Made by a program: the position numbers and the translations under genes | Notes under the pieces: model-generated | Told to the model about the DNA's origin: nothing | The model's database searches: none | The model's input: only the letters and a program-made list of their open reading frames with translations | In this document: positions 24,502 through 32,815 of the stretch, piece by piece | Layout: each line of letters opens with the position of its first letter | Numbering within the stretch: the stretch's first letter is position 1 | Source of the DNA: Massilia agri | GTDB taxonomy: Bacteria > Pseudomonadota > Gammaproteobacteria > Burkholderiales > Burkholderiaceae_D | Length of the DNA: 32,892 nt | NCBI RefSeq assembly: GCF_024753255.1 | Contig: NZ_JANUHA010000031.1 | Coordinates: forward strand, 1-32,892 | Reading direction: 5' to 3'

Positions 24502-24536
24502 ACTATAGGGATGGCGTCATGCCGGCTCTGTGCGCT
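24502..24536 (-). promoter_or_regulatory. Promoter of small RNA copy C
   Basis: -10 TATAGT (24507-24502) and conserved AGCGCAC (24536-24530), 22 nt upstream of it. Only these elements and the transcribed part are shared with copies A and B; the sequence between them has diverged, which supports AGCGCAC as a functional element. Confidence 0.55.
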
Positions 24537-24576
24537 ACCCAACATAAAGAAGCAAATCGATCGGAACGGCATAAAA

Positions 24577-24607
24577 AATGCCGCCGCGGCAGGGCCGGGG
24601 CGGCATT
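24577..24607 (-). terminator. Intrinsic terminator after secF
   Basis: On the minus strand AATGCCGCC (24607-24599) pairs with GGCGGCATT (24585-24577), followed by a T-run (24578-24573). It lies 20 nt past the secF stop and ends the yajC-secD-secF transcript. Confidence 0.85.
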
Positions 24608-24626
24608 CTTGCAGACCAGGGCGCGT

Positions 24627-25649
24627 TTATACGACGGCGCCGTCGGTCTCGTCCTTCTCCTTGACCGGCTTGACCAGGTCTTCGCGCTTCACGCCCAGCC
24701 ACATGGCCAGCGCCGCCGCCACGAACACCGAGGAATAGATGCCGAAGCAGATGCCGATGGTCAGCGCCATCGCGAAGTAGTGCAGCGCGGGGCCGCCGAA
24801 CAGCAGCATCGACAGCACCATGATCTGGGTCGAACCGTGGGTGATGATGGTGCGCGAGATGGTGCTGGTGATCGCGTGGTCGATCACCTGCGGCACCGTC
24901 ATCTTGCGCTGTTTGCGGAACATCTCGCGGATCCGGTCGAAGATGACGACCGATTCGTTGACCGAGTAGCCCAGCACGGCGAGGATCGCCGCCAGCACCG
25001 TCAGGGAGAACTCCCACTCGAAGAAAGCGAAGAAGCCCAGGATGATGACGACGTCGTGCAGGTTCGCGATGATGGCCGAAACGGCGAACTTCCACTCGAA
25101 GCGGATCGCCAGGTAGACGACCACACCGATCACCACCATCAGCAGCGCGTTCAGGCCGTTCTCCTGCAGCTCCTTGCCGACAGCCGGGCCGACGTATTCG
25201 ACGCGCTGCAGGCTGACCAGTTCCTGGCCGGCGGCATTGACGCAGCTGGTGCGGGCGACCGTCTGGCCCTTGTCGGTTTGTACCTGGGTGACCTGCGGCG
25301 TGCCCTGCTCGGAGGCGCAGACCGCAGTGAAGGCACGGGACGAGGTGTCGGCCTGGGCCGAACCTTCGGCGATCGGCAGGCGCAACAGAACGTCCTGGGC
25401 GGTGCCGAAGCTGGTGACTTCAGGCGCTTCGAAGCCGACGCCGCGCAGCGTGGCGCGGATCTTTTCCTGGTCCGCCGCATGCGGGTAGTGCAGCTCCATC
25501 AGCGTGCCGCCGGTGAACTCCACCGAATAATGCAGGCCCTTGGTCGCCAGGAAGAACACGGCTGCCAGGAAGGTCACGATCGAGATCACATTGAGGATCA
25601 CGGCGTGACGCATGAACGGGATGTCCCGTTTGATCTTGAAAAATTCCAT
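24627..25649 (-). CDS. secF: Protein translocase subunit SecF
   Basis: Inner-membrane partner of SecD that uses proton-motive force to help release exported proteins on the periplasmic side. It has 340 residues and six predicted membrane segments. Family landmarks are FTGGT (45-49), VEYVGPAVGKEL (150-161) and GYSVNESVVIFDRIRE (227-242) with the conserved Asp238 in the membrane region. The first periplasmic domain is somewhat longer than in E. coli and contains two Cys (111, 136). The ATG follows the secD stop after 2 nt (TAATCATG). A terminator follows the gene. Confidence 0.97.
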   Translation of the reverse strand: MEFFKIKRDIPFMRHAVILNVISIVTFLAAVFFLATKGLHYSVEFTGGTLMELHYPHAADQEKIRATLRGVGFEAPEVTSFGTAQDVLLRLPIAEGSAQADTSSRAFTAVCASEQGTPQVTQVQTDKGQTVARTSCVNAAGQELVSLQRVEYVGPAVGKELQENGLNALLMVVIGVVVYLAIRFEWKFAVSAIIANLHDVVIILGFFAFFEWEFSLTVLAAILAVLGYSVNESVVIFDRIREMFRKQRKMTVPQVIDHAITSTISRTIITHGSTQIMVLSMLLFGGPALHYFAMALTIGICFGIYSSVFVAAALAMWLGVKREDLVKPVKEKDETDGAVV

Positions 25650-25651
25650 GA

Positions 25652-27550
25652 TTAACCCTGAGTTTCCTGCGTCGTGTTTTGCTTGTTGGGCGTGAAGCCT
25701 TCTTTCCAGACCGTGCCGATCGAGATCGCGGTCAGCTTCTTCTTGCGGCCATACCAGAGGTTGATCAGGCCACGCGACAGGAACACGGCCGAGAACATCG
25801 AGGTCAGGATGCCCAGGCAGTGCACCACGGCGAAGCCGCGGACCGCGCCGGAACCGAAGATCAGCAGCGCCAGGCCGACGATCAGGGCGGTCACGTTGGA
25901 GTCGAAAATCGTGTCCCAGGCGTGCTTGTAGCCGGCATTGATCGCCACCTGGGGCGCGGCGCCCGCACGCAGTTCCTCGCGGATGCGCTCATTGACCAGC
26001 ACGTTGGAGTCGATCGCCATGCCGAGGGTCAGCGCGATTGCCGCGATACCCGGCAAGGTCAATGTGACCTGCAGCATCGACAGCAGCGCCAGCAGGAACA
26101 GCACGTTGGCCGCCAGGGACACCGCGCTGACGAAGCCCACCAGGTGGTAGTAGACGATCATGAAGACCGCGATCGCCACGAAACCCCACAGGGTCGAATG
26201 CAGGCCGCGTTCGATGTTCTCGGCGCCCAGCTGCGGGCCGATCACGCGTTCCTCGATGAATTCCATCGGCGCCGACAGCGCGCCCGAGCGCAGCAGCAGC
26301 GCCAGTTCGTTGGCGTCTTCGATGCTGCCGATGCCGGTGATCTGGAAGGTCGAACCCAGTTCCTGGTTGATGACCGGGGCGGTCGGCACGCTGTACACGC
26401 CTTTTTCCTTCAGCAGGACCGCCAGGCGCTTGCCGACGTTTTCACGGGTGGCCATGCGCATGCGGCGGCCGCCGTCGCCGTTCAGGTCGATCGAGACGGC
26501 AGGTTGCTGGTTCGAATCGAAGCTGGCGACGGCGCTCGAGATGTAGTCGCCGGTCAGGATGATGTCCTTCGACACCACCACCGGGGCGCCGCGGCCTTCG
26601 GTGAACAGTTCGGAATTGAGCGGGATGGCGGCGGAGGTCTCGGTGCCCGGGGTCACGGTCGAATCGACCATGCGCAGTTCCAGGGTGGCGGTGCGGCCGA
26701 TGATGTCCTTGGCGCGCGCCACGTCCTGCACGCCCGGCAGCTGGACGATGATGCGGTCGGCGCCCTGCTGCTGGATCAGCGGTTCGGTGGTGCCCAGTTC
26801 ATTGATACGCTTGGACAGGGTGGAGATGTTCTGCTTCACGCCTTCTTCGACGGTGCGCTTGAGCGCCTCCGGCTTGAGGGCGACGGCCAGCTTCAGCTCG
26901 GTGCCGTCGGCGGTCTCGGTGAAGGCCAGGTCCTGCGACTGCTTGGCCAGCGTGTTGCGGGCGGCGGTGCGGGTCGCGGCGTCGCGGAAGCGCACTTCGA
27001 TGGTGTCGCCCACGCGCTCGATGCCGGCGTGGCGGACGTTGGCGTCGCGCAGCTGGCTGCGTACGCTGGCCTGCAGGCCCTTGACCTTGGTGTCGAGCAC
27101 GGCCTTGCTGTCGATCTGCAGCAGGAAGTGGACGCCGCCGCGCAGGTCGAGACCCAGGTTCATGGGCTTGGCGCCGATCTTTTCCATCCACGCGGGCGTG
27201 TTCTTCGCCAGGTTGACGGTGACGATGTAGTCGGGGTTTTCCTTGTCGCGGTTCAGGTCGCGCTCGAGGGCCAGCTTGGCCCGGAACTGGGCGTCGGTGG
27301 TGGCGAAGCGGGCGCGCACCGCGGTGCTGTTGCCGGTGCCTTCCAGGGCGATGGCGGTGGCCGGAACGCCGTTGCGCTTGAGCGCATCCTCGACCAGGCC
27401 GACGGTGGCGCTGGTGATGTTGACCGTCGTTTTACCGGTGGTGACCTGCAGCGCCGGCGTTTCGCCGAAGTAGTTCGGCGCCGTAAACAGCGCGCCCAGC
27501 AGGAGCGCGACGGCGATCAGTAGATATTTCCAGACGGGGTAGCGATTCAT
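25652..27550 (-). CDS. secD: Protein translocase subunit SecD
   Basis: Inner-membrane subunit of the SecDF-YajC complex, 632 residues. The N-terminal membrane segment (about 5-28) leads into the large periplasmic domain with LGLDLRGG (132-139); RSGALSAP (421-428) precedes the C-terminal membrane domain, where GMAIDSNVLVNERIREEL (510-527) includes the proton-path Asp514. The start MNRYPVWKYLL at 27550 is the usual one; an in-frame ATG at 27577 would add nine residues. It is preceded by yajC on the same strand, 63 bp away. Confidence 0.97.
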   Translation of the reverse strand: MNRYPVWKYLLIAVALLLGALFTAPNYFGETPALQVTTGKTTVNITSATVGLVEDALKRNGVPATAIALEGTGNSTAVRARFATTDAQFRAKLALERDLNRDKENPDYIVTVNLAKNTPAWMEKIGAKPMNLGLDLRGGVHFLLQIDSKAVLDTKVKGLQASVRSQLRDANVRHAGIERVGDTIEVRFRDAATRTAARNTLAKQSQDLAFTETADGTELKLAVALKPEALKRTVEEGVKQNISTLSKRINELGTTEPLIQQQGADRIIVQLPGVQDVARAKDIIGRTATLELRMVDSTVTPGTETSAAIPLNSELFTEGRGAPVVVSKDIILTGDYISSAVASFDSNQQPAVSIDLNGDGGRRMRMATRENVGKRLAVLLKEKGVYSVPTAPVINQELGSTFQITGIGSIEDANELALLLRSGALSAPMEFIEERVIGPQLGAENIERGLHSTLWGFVAIAVFMIVYYHLVGFVSAVSLAANVLFLLALLSMLQVTLTLPGIAAIALTLGMAIDSNVLVNERIREELRAGAAPQVAINAGYKHAWDTIFDSNVTALIVGLALLIFGSGAVRGFAVVHCLGILTSMFSAVFLSRGLINLWYGRKKKLTAISIGTVWKEGFTPNKQNTTQETQG

Positions 27551-27613
27551 GGTTTTCCAGCGTTCTGAGTTGGGCACGCGGCGGCCAAGGCCGCCGCATC
27601 GTGCCGACCGGGC

Positions 27614-27946
27614 TTACAGGGCCTTCAGGGTGCCTTTCGGCAGCAGGGTCGTCACTGCGTTCTTCTGGACCACGATCTCGGTGCCGGTCGACACTTCCAG
27701 GGTCACGTAGGTGTCGGCCACCTTGACCACACGGCCCAGGATGCCGCCGGCGGTCGCCACTTCGTCGCCCTTGGTCAGCGCATCCATCATCGCTTTCAGT
27801 TCACGCTGGCGCTTCTGCTGCGGACGGATCATGAGGAAATACATGACCACAAACATCAGGATCAGCGGCAGGAAGGTGGTCAGGCTACCCATCAGGCCCG
27901 GATCGGCTGCGGCGGTGGTTTGCGCGTACGCGTTGGAAATGAACAC
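27614..27946 (-). CDS. yajC: Preprotein translocase subunit YajC
   Basis: Small single-span membrane protein (110 residues) of the SecDF-YajC complex. The membrane segment is about 22-40 (TTFLPLILMFVVMYFLMIRP), followed by the YajC signature IRPQQKRQRELKAMMDALTKGDEVATAGG with a soluble C-terminal domain. The start codon is GTG (27946), with GGAG 7 nt upstream. First gene of the yajC-secD-secF unit here; tgt upstream has its own terminator. Confidence 0.96.
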   Translation of the reverse strand: MFISNAYAQTTAAADPGLMGSLTTFLPLILMFVVMYFLMIRPQQKRQRELKAMMDALTKGDEVATAGGILGRVVKVADTYVTLEVSTGTEIVVQKNAVTTLLPKGTLKAL

Positions 27947-27988
27947 AAGAACTCCGATTGTGGTGAGATTAAAAAAATTAAGCGGTGT

Positions 27989-28019
27989 ATTCTAGCACCG
28001 GCGCTGCGGCCGGGGACAA
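27989..28019 (-). promoter_or_regulatory. Candidate yajC promoter
   Basis: Minus strand TTGTCC (28019-28014), a 19-bp spacer, then TAGAAT (27994-27989), about 43 nt before the GTG start. The spacer is long. A separate promoter is expected because a strong terminator lies upstream at 28126-28155. Confidence 0.4.
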
Positions 28020-28125
28020 TCTGGAGGTATGTAGGTTTGCAATTCCTGATTGCAAGATGTTGCTGGAAATTTAATTGCAGCGTGCGTAAACACAGCCTCG
28101 GCGTGGACGCGTAGCCCAAAAAGAA

Positions 28126-28155
28126 AATGGGTTCCCACCTGCGTGGAAACCCATT
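28126..28155 (-). terminator. Intrinsic terminator after tgt
   Basis: Long hairpin: AATGGGTT (outer 8 bp) plus CCAC/GTGG (inner 4 bp) with one mismatch and a 4-nt loop, followed on the minus strand by TTCTTTTT. It lies 28 nt past the tgt stop and separates queA-tgt from yajC-secD-secF, which are joined in one transcript in many other bacteria. Confidence 0.85.
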
Positions 28156-28182
28156 CACGAAGACTCGGCAGTGAGTGTTCGC

Positions 28183-29322
28183 TTACACGCCGCGCGAGCG
28201 GTCAGCCCGGAACTGGATCCGGAACTCGTTGAAGCGGTCGGCATCGATCGCATCGCGCATCTCCTGCATCAGCTTCAGGTAGTAGTGCAGGTTGTGGATG
28301 GTGTTCAGGCGCGCACCCAGGATCTCGTTCGAGCGGTGCAGGTGGTGCAGGTAGGCGCGCGAGAAGTTCTTGCAGCAGTAGCAATCGCAGCTCTCGTCCA
28401 GCGGCGCCCCGTCGTCCTTGTAGCGCGCGTTCTTGATCTTGACGTCGCCGAAGCGCGTGAACAGCCAGCCATTGCGGGCGTTCCGGGTCGGCATCACGCA
28501 GTCGAACATGTCGACGCCATTGGCCACGCCTTCGACCAGGTCTTCCGGCGTGCCCACGCCCATCAGGTAGTGCGGCTTGTTTTCCGGCAGGCGCGGGCCG
28601 ACGTGGGCCAGGATGCGCTGCATGTCTTCCTTCGGCTCGCCCACCGACAGACCACCGATCGCCAGGCCCGGGAAATCGATGTCTTCCAGACCGCTAAGGG
28701 ACTCGTCGCGCAGGTGCTCGTACATGCCGCCCTGGACGATGCCGAACAGCGCATTCGGGTTCTCGCCGCGATTGAACTCGTTCATCGAGCGCTGGGCCCA
28801 GCGCAGCGACATGCGCATCGACTTGGCCGCTTCTTCGCTGGTCGCCGGACGGCCGTCGATCTCGTAGGGGGTGCACTCGTCGAACTGCATCACGATGTCC
28901 GAGTTCAGCGAGCGCTGGATCTGCATCGACACTTCCGGCGACAGGAACTGGCGCGAGCCGTCGATCGGCGAGGCGAACTTCACGCCCTCTTCCGTGATCT
29001 TGCGCATGGCCCCCAGCGAGAACACCTGGAAGCCGCCCGAGTCGGTCAGGATGGGGCCGTTCCAGCCCATGAAGCCGTGCAGGCCGCCGAACTTGTCGAG
29101 CACCGCCGTGCCCGGGCGCAGCCACAGGTGGAAGGTATTGCCCAGGATGATCTGCGAGCCGACTTCCTTCAGTTCGACCGGCGACATCGCCTTGACCGAG
29201 CCATAGGTCCCGACCGGCATGAAGATCGGGGTTTCGATGGTGCCGTGGTTGAGTTTCAGGCGGCCGCGACGCGCGTGCGAGAGGCCGCTGGTGTCTTTCT
29301 TAAGCAGGGTAAATTCGAGCAT
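28183..29322 (-). CDS. tgt: tRNA-guanine transglycosylase
   Basis: Exchanges guanine-34 for preQ1 in tRNAs with GUN anticodons, the entry of queuosine into tRNA. The 379-residue TIM barrel has Asp94 in LTDSGGFQVFSL, the nucleophile region GVDMFDCVMPTRNARNG (269-285) and the zinc site Cys312, Cys314, Cys317 (SCDCYCCKNF) with His343. All expected residues are present. The ATG is 24 nt after the queA stop, so the two queuosine genes are co-transcribed. Confidence 0.98.
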   Translation of the reverse strand: MLEFTLLKKDTSGLSHARRGRLKLNHGTIETPIFMPVGTYGSVKAMSPVELKEVGSQIILGNTFHLWLRPGTAVLDKFGGLHGFMGWNGPILTDSGGFQVFSLGAMRKITEEGVKFASPIDGSRQFLSPEVSMQIQRSLNSDIVMQFDECTPYEIDGRPATSEEAAKSMRMSLRWAQRSMNEFNRGENPNALFGIVQGGMYEHLRDESLSGLEDIDFPGLAIGGLSVGEPKEDMQRILAHVGPRLPENKPHYLMGVGTPEDLVEGVANGVDMFDCVMPTRNARNGWLFTRFGDVKIKNARYKDDGAPLDESCDCYCCKNFSRAYLHHLHRSNEILGARLNTIHNLHYYLKLMQEMRDAIDADRFNEFRIQFRADRSRGV

Positions 29323-29346
29323 CGTGTTCTTTATTGGCGTGAGCGC

Positions 29347-30369
29347 TTAGTTGCGTCGATTCGTGAGCAGCATGGCGTCGCCATAGCTGAAGAAGCGGTA
29401 TTCATTGGCGATCGCATGCTGGTAGGCCTTGCGGATCTCGTGGTAGCCGGCAAAGGCCGACACCAGCATCATCAGGGTCGACTTCGGCAGGTGGAAGTTC
29501 GTGATCAGACGGGTGACCGTCTTGAAGGTGTAGCCGGGCGTGATGAAGAGGGCCGTGTCGTCGCTGCCTGCCTTGAGCTCACCCGACTGCGAGGCCGATT
29601 CCAGCGCGCGGAGCGACGTCGTGCCCACCGCCACCACGTCGCGGCCGGCGGCCTTTGCCGCGCGCACGGCGTCCACGGTCTCCTGGGGAATCGTGTACCA
29701 CTCGCTGTGCATCTTGTGGGCCGACAGGTCTTCCACGCGCACCGGCTGGAAGGTGCCGGCGCCCACGTGCAGGGTCACGTAGGCGAACCTGATCCCCTTC
29801 CCGGCCAGGCGATCGAGCAGCGGCTGGTCGAAGTGCAGGCCGGCGGTCGGCGCGGCCACGGCGCCCGGCGCCGATGAATACACGGTCTGGTAGCGCTGCT
29901 CGTCGAATTCGTCCGCATTGTGCTCGATATAGGGCGGCAGCGGCAGGCGGCCGTGGGCCTCGATCAGCTCGAAGACATCCCCTTCGAAATGCAGGGTGAA
30001 GAACTCGCCGGCGCGCTCGCCCGTGGTGACGTCGAAGGCGTCGGCCAGACGGATGCGGTTGCCGGGCTTCGGCGACTTCGAGGCGCGCACCTGCGCCAGC
30101 ACGGTGCGGTGGTCCAGCACCCGTTCGACCAGCACTTCGACCTGGCCGCCGGTTTCCTTGACGCCGAAGAAGCGCGCCTTGAGCACGCGCGTATTGTTCA
30201 TCACCAGCAGGTCGCCCGGCTGGAGCTGGTCGACGATGTCGGCGAAGTGACGGTCGGTGATCTGGTCGCCATCGAGCTGCAGGAGGCGCGAGGCGCTGCG
30301 ATCCGGCAGCGGCAGCTGCGCGATCCGCTCTGGCGGCAGGTCGAAATCGAAATCGGAAAGCGAGTACAT
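29347..30369 (-). CDS. queA: S-adenosylmethionine:tRNA ribosyltransferase-isomerase
   Basis: Transfers and isomerises the ribosyl group of AdoMet onto preQ1 in tRNA to give epoxyqueuosine. The 340-residue protein starts MYSLSDFDFDLPPERIAQ; an in-frame TTG at 30378 would add three residues, but the ATG gives the standard N-terminus. Landmarks are GDLLVMNNTRVLKARFFG, APTAGLHFDQPLL, VTLHVGAGTFQPVR and HSEWYTIP, with LITNFHLPKSTLMMLVSAF near the C-terminus. It is divergent from recG across a 105-bp gap. Confidence 0.97.
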   Translation of the reverse strand: MYSLSDFDFDLPPERIAQLPLPDRSASRLLQLDGDQITDRHFADIVDQLQPGDLLVMNNTRVLKARFFGVKETGGQVEVLVERVLDHRTVLAQVRASKSPKPGNRIRLADAFDVTTGERAGEFFTLHFEGDVFELIEAHGRLPLPPYIEHNADEFDEQRYQTVYSSAPGAVAAPTAGLHFDQPLLDRLAGKGIRFAYVTLHVGAGTFQPVRVEDLSAHKMHSEWYTIPQETVDAVRAAKAAGRDVVAVGTTSLRALESASQSGELKAGSDDTALFITPGYTFKTVTRLITNFHLPKSTLMMLVSAFAGYHEIRKAYQHAIANEYRFFSYGDAMLLTNRRN

Positions 30370-30408
30370 TGTCTTCAATTCTGGGAAAATGGATGCTGAC
30401 AGCCTTAC

Positions 30409-30444
30409 AATAGAGGCTGCAGTGCGTGCGGCGAACCCTCTATT
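30409..30444. promoter_or_regulatory. Inverted repeat in the queA-recG divergent promoter region
   Basis: AATAGAGG (30409-30416) and CCTCTATT (30437-30444) are perfect 8-bp inverted repeats 20 nt apart. Each lies in a -10-like context (TATTGT on the minus strand for queA; TATTTT on the plus strand for recG). They may be mirrored promoter elements or a shared operator; neither -35 is good. Confidence 0.4.
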
Positions 30445-30474
30445 TTACGCCAGCAAAGCCTGAAATGCCGCAAT

Positions 30475-32538
30475 ATGCCCGCCACCAAGACCACATCCGC
30501 ACCCAAAACCATCGAATCCAAGCTCGCCCGGCTCGGCCTGCGCACCGATATGGACCTGGTGCTGCACCTGCCGATGCGCTACGAGGACGAGACCAAGATC
30601 GTCACGATCCGCGAAGCCTCCATGCGCGGGCTGCAGACCTGGCAGGTCGAAGGCGTCGTGGTCAGGAATGAAATCACCTACAAGCCCCGGCGCCAGCTGC
30701 TGGTGCAGATCGCCGACGAGACCGGCGAGCTGCAGCTGCGCTTCATGAATTTCTACGGCAGCCAGGTCAAGCAGATGTCCGAGGGGGTGCGTATCCGTGC
30801 CCGCGGCGAGCTCAAGCACGGCTTCTTCGGGGCCGAGATGGTCCACCCGACCTATAAGGTCATCAACGAGGGCGCGCCGCTGCCGACCTCGCTCACCCCG
30901 GTCTACCCGGCCGGCGAAGGCCTGTCGCAGACCGTCATGCGGCGCGCGATCGCCGACGCCATGAAGCGCGTGGACTGGCGCGACACCCTGCCGAACGCCT
31001 TCCTCTCGCGCCTGCAGCTGTGGGACTTCGAACCGGCGGTGCGCCTGCTGCACTATCCGCCGGCCGACGTCGACGAATACGCCCTGACCGAACGCTCCCA
31101 CCCGGCCTGGACCCGCATGAAGTTCGACGAGCTGCTGGCGCAGCAGCTGTCCCTCAAGCGCGCCCAGCGCGCGCGGCGCGAAAAGGGCGCGCCCCAGCTG
31201 CGCGCGGTGGGCGAATTGTCCGAGGCTTTCCTGGCCGCCCTGCCCTTCCAGCTCACTGGCGCCCAGCAGCGCGTGGTGCAGGAAATCCGCGCCGACCTGC
31301 GCGAGGGCTATCCGATGCAGCGCCTGCTGCAGGGCGACGTCGGCAGCGGCAAGACCGTGGTGTCGGCGCTGGCCGCCGCCCAGGCCATCGACAGCGGCTA
31401 CCAGGCGGCCCTGATGGCGCCGACCGAGATCCTGGCCGAGCAGCACTTCCGCAAGATCGCCGCGTGGATGGAGCCGCTGGGCGTGAAAGTGGCCTGGCTG
31501 ACGGGCAGCCTGAAGAAAAAGGAAAAGGACGCGGCCAAGGAGCTGATCGAATCGGGCGAAGCCAAACTCGTGATCGGCACCCACGCCCTGATCCAGGACA
31601 CGGTGCAGTTCGCGAAACTGGGCCTGGTGATCGTCGACGAGCAGCACCGCTTCGGCGTCGGCCAGCGCCTCACCTTGCGCAACAAGGGCAGCGACGGCCT
31701 GGTGCCGCACCAGCTCATGATGTCGGCCACGCCGATCCCGCGCACCCTGGCCATGACCTATTACGCCGACCTGGAAGTGTCGGTCATCGACGAGCTGCCG
31801 CCGGGCCGCAGCCCGATCGTCACGCGCGCCATCGACCAGAACCGGCGCGACGAGGTGATCGAGCGGGTGCACGCGGCGGCGCAGGAGGGCCGGCAGGTCT
31901 ACTGGGTCTGCCCGCTGATCGAGGAATCCGAGGTGCTGCAGCTGCAGACCGCGACCGAGACCTACGAGACCCTGGCCGAGGCGCTGCCGGATCTCACCGT
32001 GGGCCTGGTGCACGGGCGCATGAAGCCGGCGGAGAAACAGGTGATCATGGACGGCTTCTCCAGCGGCGAGGTGCACGTGCTGGTGGCCACCACCGTCATC
32101 GAGGTCGGCGTCGACGTGCCGAACGCCTCGCTGATGGTGATCGAGCACGCCGAGCGTTTTGGTTTGTCGCAGCTGCACCAGCTGCGCGGCCGCGTGGGCC
32201 GGGGCTCGGCCGCGAGCGTGTGCCTGCTCCTGTATCAAAGCCCGCTGGGCCAGGTGGCCAAGCAGCGCCTGCTCACGATGCGCGAGACCACCGACGGTTT
32301 CGAGATCGCGCGGCGCGACCTCGAGATCCGCGGCCCCGGCGAGTTCCTGGGCGCGCGCCAGTCGGGCGAGGCGATGCTGCGTTTCGCCGACCTGGAAGCC
32401 GACCAGTGGATCGGGGAGAAGGCGCGCGACGTGGCGCAGTACCTGCTGGACAACGCCGACCGCCCCGAATACATGGCGGTCGTCGATGCCCACCTCACGC
32501 GCTGGCTGGGCGGGCGTGAGGAATTCCTGAAAGTCTGA
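30475..32538 (+). CDS. recG: ATP-dependent DNA helicase RecG
   Basis: Branched-DNA translocase that reverses stalled forks and processes recombination intermediates, 687 residues. An OB-fold wedge domain occupies about 50-150. The helicase motor has GDVGSGKT (287-294), DEQH (388-391), SATPIPRT, TTVIEVGVDVPNAS and QLRGRVGRG. The C-terminal FEIARRDLEIRGPGEFLGARQSG is the RecG translocation (TRG) region. No strong ribosome site precedes the ATG; the start is supported by the N-terminal similarity KLARLGLRTDMDLVLHLPMRYED. The gene is complete and the repeat cluster begins 12 bp after its stop. Confidence 0.97.
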   Translation: MPATKTTSAPKTIESKLARLGLRTDMDLVLHLPMRYEDETKIVTIREASMRGLQTWQVEGVVVRNEITYKPRRQLLVQIADETGELQLRFMNFYGSQVKQMSEGVRIRARGELKHGFFGAEMVHPTYKVINEGAPLPTSLTPVYPAGEGLSQTVMRRAIADAMKRVDWRDTLPNAFLSRLQLWDFEPAVRLLHYPPADVDEYALTERSHPAWTRMKFDELLAQQLSLKRAQRARREKGAPQLRAVGELSEAFLAALPFQLTGAQQRVVQEIRADLREGYPMQRLLQGDVGSGKTVVSALAAAQAIDSGYQAALMAPTEILAEQHFRKIAAWMEPLGVKVAWLTGSLKKKEKDAAKELIESGEAKLVIGTHALIQDTVQFAKLGLVIVDEQHRFGVGQRLTLRNKGSDGLVPHQLMMSATPIPRTLAMTYYADLEVSVIDELPPGRSPIVTRAIDQNRRDEVIERVHAAAQEGRQVYWVCPLIEESEVLQLQTATETYETLAEALPDLTVGLVHGRMKPAEKQVIMDGFSSGEVHVLVATTVIEVGVDVPNASLMVIEHAERFGLSQLHQLRGRVGRGSAASVCLLLYQSPLGQVAKQRLLTMRETTDGFEIARRDLEIRGPGEFLGARQSGEAMLRFADLEADQWIGEKARDVAQYLLDNADRPEYMAVVDAHLTRWLGGREEFLKV

Positions 32539-32550
32539 CGCATTCCCCTG

Positions 32551-32578
32551 CCAAATCTCGGTGTCCAAATCTCGGTGT
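32551..32578 (+). repeat. Tandem 14-bp duplication at the edge of the palindromic repeat
   Basis: CCAAATCTCGGTGT occurs twice in a row (32551-32564 and 32565-32578). The second copy runs into the left inverted repeat of the 85-bp element, suggesting slippage or a partial earlier insertion of the same element. Confidence 0.8.
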
Positions 32579-32658
32579 CAGGTCTGACATTTGGACACGA
32601 GCTCGGCCGTTGCTAGCGATTACAGTCGAGCCCGTGTCCGTTTGTCAGACCTGACACC
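32566..32658. repeat. Palindromic interspersed repeat, copy 1
   Basis: Core 32574-32658 (85 bp) is bounded by perfect 16-bp inverted repeats GGTGTCAGGTCTGACA and TGTCAGACCTGACACC. A second inner stem, GGACACGAGCTCG with CGAGCCCGTGTCC, has one mismatch, so the element can fold into a long hairpin. It is too short to encode anything. The type resembles REP/MITE elements, which are moved by a transposase encoded elsewhere. It lies between recG and the hydrolase fragment. A leading CAAATCTC (32566-32573) is also shared with copy 2. Confidence 0.85.
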
Positions 32659-32670
32659 GGCTGGGTGCGT

Positions 32671-32815
32671 TCATTGCAAGCGCTCTTTCAGTTCCTGCGA
32701 TGCCTGCTGCAGGGCGCTCTTCACGGCCGGCACATCGCTCAAGGCACTGAGCAGGCCGAAGTCGTGGATCATGCCGTTGTAGCGCACCGATTTCACCTCG
32801 ACGCCGGCGGCATCG
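32671..32815 (-). pseudogene. 3' fragment of an alpha/beta hydrolase gene (HSL/lipase type), interrupted by a repeat
   Basis: The minus strand encodes, up to TGA at 32673-32671, about 48 codons ending an alpha/beta hydrolase: VKSVRYNGMIHDFGLLSALS, then DVPAVKSALQQASQELKERLQ. RYNGMIHDFGLL is the C-terminal catalytic-His motif of hormone-sensitive-lipase-type esterases. Upstream the frame enters repeat copy 2 and hits TAG within it, so the rest of the enzyme (oxyanion HGG and GxSxG) is missing from the window. Either the repeat interrupted the gene and the remainder lies beyond 32892, or only this tail is left. Confidence 0.7.

Noticed and set aside
30445..32568. 707-codon minus-strand open frame opposite recG
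   Set aside because: Antisense shadow of a gene with complete helicase motifs; its translation has no recognisable fold.
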